A stretch of 7,870 bases of DNA from Bacteroidales bacterium (lineage in GTDB: Bacteria > Bacteroidota > Bacteroidia > Bacteroidales > ML635J-15), in contig SLSH01000308.1 in assembly GCA_007130555.1 (NCBI GenBank), positions 1 to 7,870 on the forward strand, read 5' to 3'. The notes below the pieces were generated by a model. It ran no database searches, was not told where the DNA came from, and saw only the letters and a program-made list of their open reading frames with translations. Positions 6,036 to 7,870 of the stretch are shown here, one piece after another (positions within the stretch are counted from its first letter, which is position 1; the number at the start of each line of letters is the position of its first letter). The translations under genes were made by a program, and so were the position numbers.

Positions 6036-6065
6036 AAAAAGTCGATTTTTTTTCGACTTTTTTTT
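6033..6065 (-). terminator. Rho-independent terminator after rocD, symmetrical
   Basis: A run of eight A, GTCGA, seven T, TCGAC, then eight T. The GTCGA/TCGAC core extends through A-T pairs to a 13-base stem with a 7-base loop, and the flanking T-tract is present on both strands, so it can work in both directions. It begins 25 bases past the rocD stop. Confidence 0.8.
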
Positions 6066-6090
6066 GTTATATGAATATTATGGTATTTTT

Positions 6091-7320
6091 TTATTCAAAC
6101 TTTGCCAATGCACGTTTAAATTTTTCGATACCATCCAATAAATCTTCTTCGGAAATTACCAGTGGCGGAGCAAAACGTATAATATGACCGTGTGTAGGCT
6201 TAGCAAGCAATCCTTCTTCTTTCATTTGTACGCATATATCCCATGCTGTTTTTCCTTCTTTATGTTTAATAACCACTGCATTTAATAATCCTTTACCTCT
6301 TACCAGTTCAATCATATCGGATTTAATATTTCTCATTTCTTTACGGAAAATTTCTCCAAGATATTCAGCTTTTTCTGCAAGTTTTTCTTCTTTTACAACT
6401 TCCAGTGCAGCCATTGCAACTTTTGCGGCGAGGGGGAATCCTCCGAATGTAGAGCCATGTTCTCCGGGTTTGATAACCAGCATAACATCATCATTTGCCA
6501 ATACTGCAGAAACCGGGATTACACCACCTGAAAGCGCCTTTCCAAGCATTAATACGTCGGGTTTAACACCTTCGTGGTCGCAGGCTAAGAGTTTTCCTGT
6601 TCTTGCAATACCTGTTTGAATTTCATCCGCCATAAACAATACGTTTTTGGCTTTACATAAATCGTAAGCTTTTTTCAAATATCCTTCTTCGGGCACATAT
6701 ACACCTGCTTCCCCTTGAATTGGCTCAACCAGAAATCCTGCTACGTTAGGATCTTCCAAAGCTTTTTCTAATGCAGGTATGTCGCTGTAAGGTACAATTT
6801 CAAATCCGGGAGTATAAGGTCCATAATTTGTATTTGACTCAGGATCTGTTGACATCGAAATTATTGTAATCGTACGTCCATGAAAATTACCCCCGCAAAC
6901 TATTATTTTTGCTTTATTTTCTGCAATTCCCTTTTTTTCGTAAGCCCATTTTCTGCAGAGTTTAAGAGCCGTTTCAACTGCCTCTGCTCCTGTATTCATC
7001 GGTAAAACTTTATCAAAACCAAAATATTTGGTAATATATTCCTCGAAATGTCCTAATTCTGAATTATAAAATGCTCTGGATGTTAAAGTAAGTTTTTTGG
7101 CTTGCTCTATCAGTGCATTAACAATTTTGGGATGGCAATGTCCTTGATTTACAGCAGAATACGCACTTAAAAAATCAAGATATCTTTTCCCTTCCACATC
7201 CCATACATAAGCACCTTCTCCTCTTTCTAATATAACAGGCAACGGATGATAATTGTGTGCTCCGAATTTCGCTTCCTTATCAATATAATCCTGTGTTGTC
7301 ATTTTTACATAATTTCCCAT
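6091..7320 (-). CDS. rocD: Ornithine aminotransferase
   Basis: A PLP-dependent class III aminotransferase of 409 residues that converts ornithine and 2-oxoglutarate to glutamate-5-semialdehyde and glutamate, linking arginine/ornithine to proline and glutamate. The PLP lysine is K261 in GKALSGG, with D232 in ADEIQTG and T291 in GSTFGG also in the cofactor site. It aligns collinearly with human OAT at a constant offset of 31: Y24, Y54 and R149 correspond to the ornithine-specificity residues Y55, Y85 and R180, and K261 to K292. That separates it from acetylornithine aminotransferase (ArgD). An alternative start is the Met at residue 7 (7300-7302); neither start has a Shine-Dalgarno. No proline or arginine genes are visible nearby, and it appears to be transcribed alone. 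Cytoplasmic. Confidence 0.96.
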   Translation of the reverse strand: MGNYVKMTTQDYIDKEAKFGAHNYHPLPVILERGEGAYVWDVEGKRYLDFLSAYSAVNQGHCHPKIVNALIEQAKKLTLTSRAFYNSELGHFEEYITKYFGFDKVLPMNTGAEAVETALKLCRKWAYEKKGIAENKAKIIVCGGNFHGRTITIISMSTDPESNTNYGPYTPGFEIVPYSDIPALEKALEDPNVAGFLVEPIQGEAGVYVPEEGYLKKAYDLCKAKNVLFMADEIQTGIARTGKLLACDHEGVKPDVLMLGKALSGGVIPVSAVLANDDVMLVIKPGEHGSTFGGFPLAAKVAMAALEVVKEEKLAEKAEYLGEIFRKEMRNIKSDMIELVRGKGLLNAVVIKHKEGKTAWDICVQMKEEGLLAKPTHGHIIRFAPPLVISEEDLLDGIEKFKRALAKFE

Positions 7321-7333
7321 AATTTTATTTAAT

Positions 7334-7366
7334 TAAATTTAACAATATAAATACATCGGAAACAAA
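7334..7366 (-). promoter_or_regulatory. Candidate promoter of rocD
   Basis: Minus-strand TTTG (7363-7366), 21 bases, then TAAATTTA (7334-7341), which misses the final G of TAnnTTTG. It would give a very short leader to the ATG at 7320. Confidence 0.33.
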
Positions 7367-7423
7367 AATGCTAAAATTTATCAGCATAAAAAAATTAATA
7401 AAACATATTAAATAACATATTAA

Positions 7424-7455
7424 TTTTAAAACTGTCTTAAAATTCATTATTTTTG
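7424..7455 (+). promoter_or_regulatory. Candidate promoter of ffh
   Basis: TTTT (7424-7427, one base off TTTG), 20 bases, then TATTTTTG (7448-7455), a full TAnnTTTG match. The leader to the ATG at 7482 would be about 20 bases and is A-rich without a Shine-Dalgarno. Confidence 0.42.
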
Positions 7456-7481
7456 CAAATTAAATTAAAAAAACAATTTTT

Positions 7482-7870
7482 ATGTTTGAAAATTTATCGG
7501 ATAGATTGGAGAAATCTTTTAAGTTACTTAAAGGACACGGAAAAATAACGGAAGTTAATATCGCCGAAACATTAAAAGATGTTCGCAGGGCTTTATTGGA
7601 TGCTGACGTTAATTTTAAGACAGCCAAGCAATTTACGGATACAGTTAAGGAAAAAGCTATCGGACTGAATGTTATAACGGCTCTTAAGCCAAGTCAGGTT
7701 ATGGTTAAGGTTGTTCAGGATGAATTGACCAAACTAATGGGCGGAAGCACAGAAGACATAAATATCAAAGCGAATCCTGCCATAATACTTATGTCGGGAT
7801 TACAAGGTTCTGGGAAAACGACATTTAGCGGAAAACTGGCTAATATGTTGAAAAATAAAAAAGGTAGAAA
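7482..7870 (+). CDS. ffh: Signal recognition particle GTPase Ffh (SRP54), 5' part
   Basis: The first 129 residues are visible and the gene continues past the right edge. Residues 1-85 form the N-domain helical bundle, starting MFENLSDRLEKSFKLLKGHG and containing DVRRALLDADVNF at 33-45. The G domain begins with the P-loop GLQGSGKTT at 106-114, the G1 motif of SRP GTPases. Ffh binds 4.5S RNA and signal sequences on nascent chains and delivers ribosomes to FtsY at the inner membrane. The start fits the family's usual N-terminus. It is divergent from rocD across a 161-base gap that carries candidate promoters for both genes. FtsY is the only close relative, and the short N-domain without an acidic extension favours Ffh. 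Confidence 0.96.
   Translation, partial: MFENLSDRLEKSFKLLKGHGKITEVNIAETLKDVRRALLDADVNFKTAKQFTDTVKEKAIGLNVITALKPSQVMVKVVQDELTKLMGGSTEDINIKANPAIILMSGLQGSGKTTFSGKLANMLKNKKGR

Noticed and set aside
5558..6187. A 209-codon open frame on the plus strand, opposite the serpin gene
   Set aside because: It is antisense to a clear serpin with signal peptide and signature, runs through the terminator into rocD, and its product has no recognisable domain.
6091..7320. Reading the aminotransferase as ArgD (acetylornithine)
   Set aside because: The ornithine-specific residues equivalent to human Y55, Y85 and R180 are all present at a constant offset.

Overview
The window is AT-rich and most likely comes from an anaerobic member of the Bacteroidota. 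The evidence is promoter-like sequences of the Bacteroidota type (TTTG, about 20 bases, TAnnTTTG) ahead of several genes, genes that mostly lack a Shine-Dalgarno sequence, and a serpin with a lipoprotein signal of a kind found in that phylum. No rRNA, tRNA, CRISPR array or insertion sequence is visible. No gene-free stretch exceeds about 165 bases.

Left part (1-3303, all minus strand, transcribed from right to left): a compact redox operon. In transcription order it holds a ThiF/MoeB-type adenylyltransferase, a ThiS/MoaD-type sulfur carrier ending in Gly-Gly, an unusual fusion protein, and a NuoF/HydB-type flavoprotein cut by the window edge. The fusion joins the N-terminal domain of tungsten aldehyde:ferredoxin oxidoreductase (AOR) to a complete NuoE/HydC-type [2Fe-2S] domain. 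The NuoE and NuoF parts form the NAD(H)-handling module seen in complex I, NAD-linked and bifurcating [FeFe]-hydrogenases, and bifurcating tungsten oxidoreductases. The sulfur-carrier pair could serve dithiolene formation in a tungstopterin or molybdopterin. The AOR half that carries the [4Fe-4S] cysteines and the remaining pterin contacts is absent from the visible sequence. This is the most interesting item in the window.

Middle (3455-5988, minus strand): a two-gene unit of an AlbA_2-domain protein with a probable winged-helix C-terminus and a Nudix hydrolase six bases downstream, then a secreted lipoprotein serpin (protease inhibitor) with its own promoter.

Right part: rocD (ornithine aminotransferase, minus strand) ends at a strong bidirectional terminator, whose T-tract overlaps the -33 element of the serpin promoter. 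Divergent from rocD, the start of ffh (SRP54 GTPase, plus strand) runs off the right edge. rocD and ffh are ordinary chromosomal genes, so the window looks chromosomal rather than part of a mobile element.
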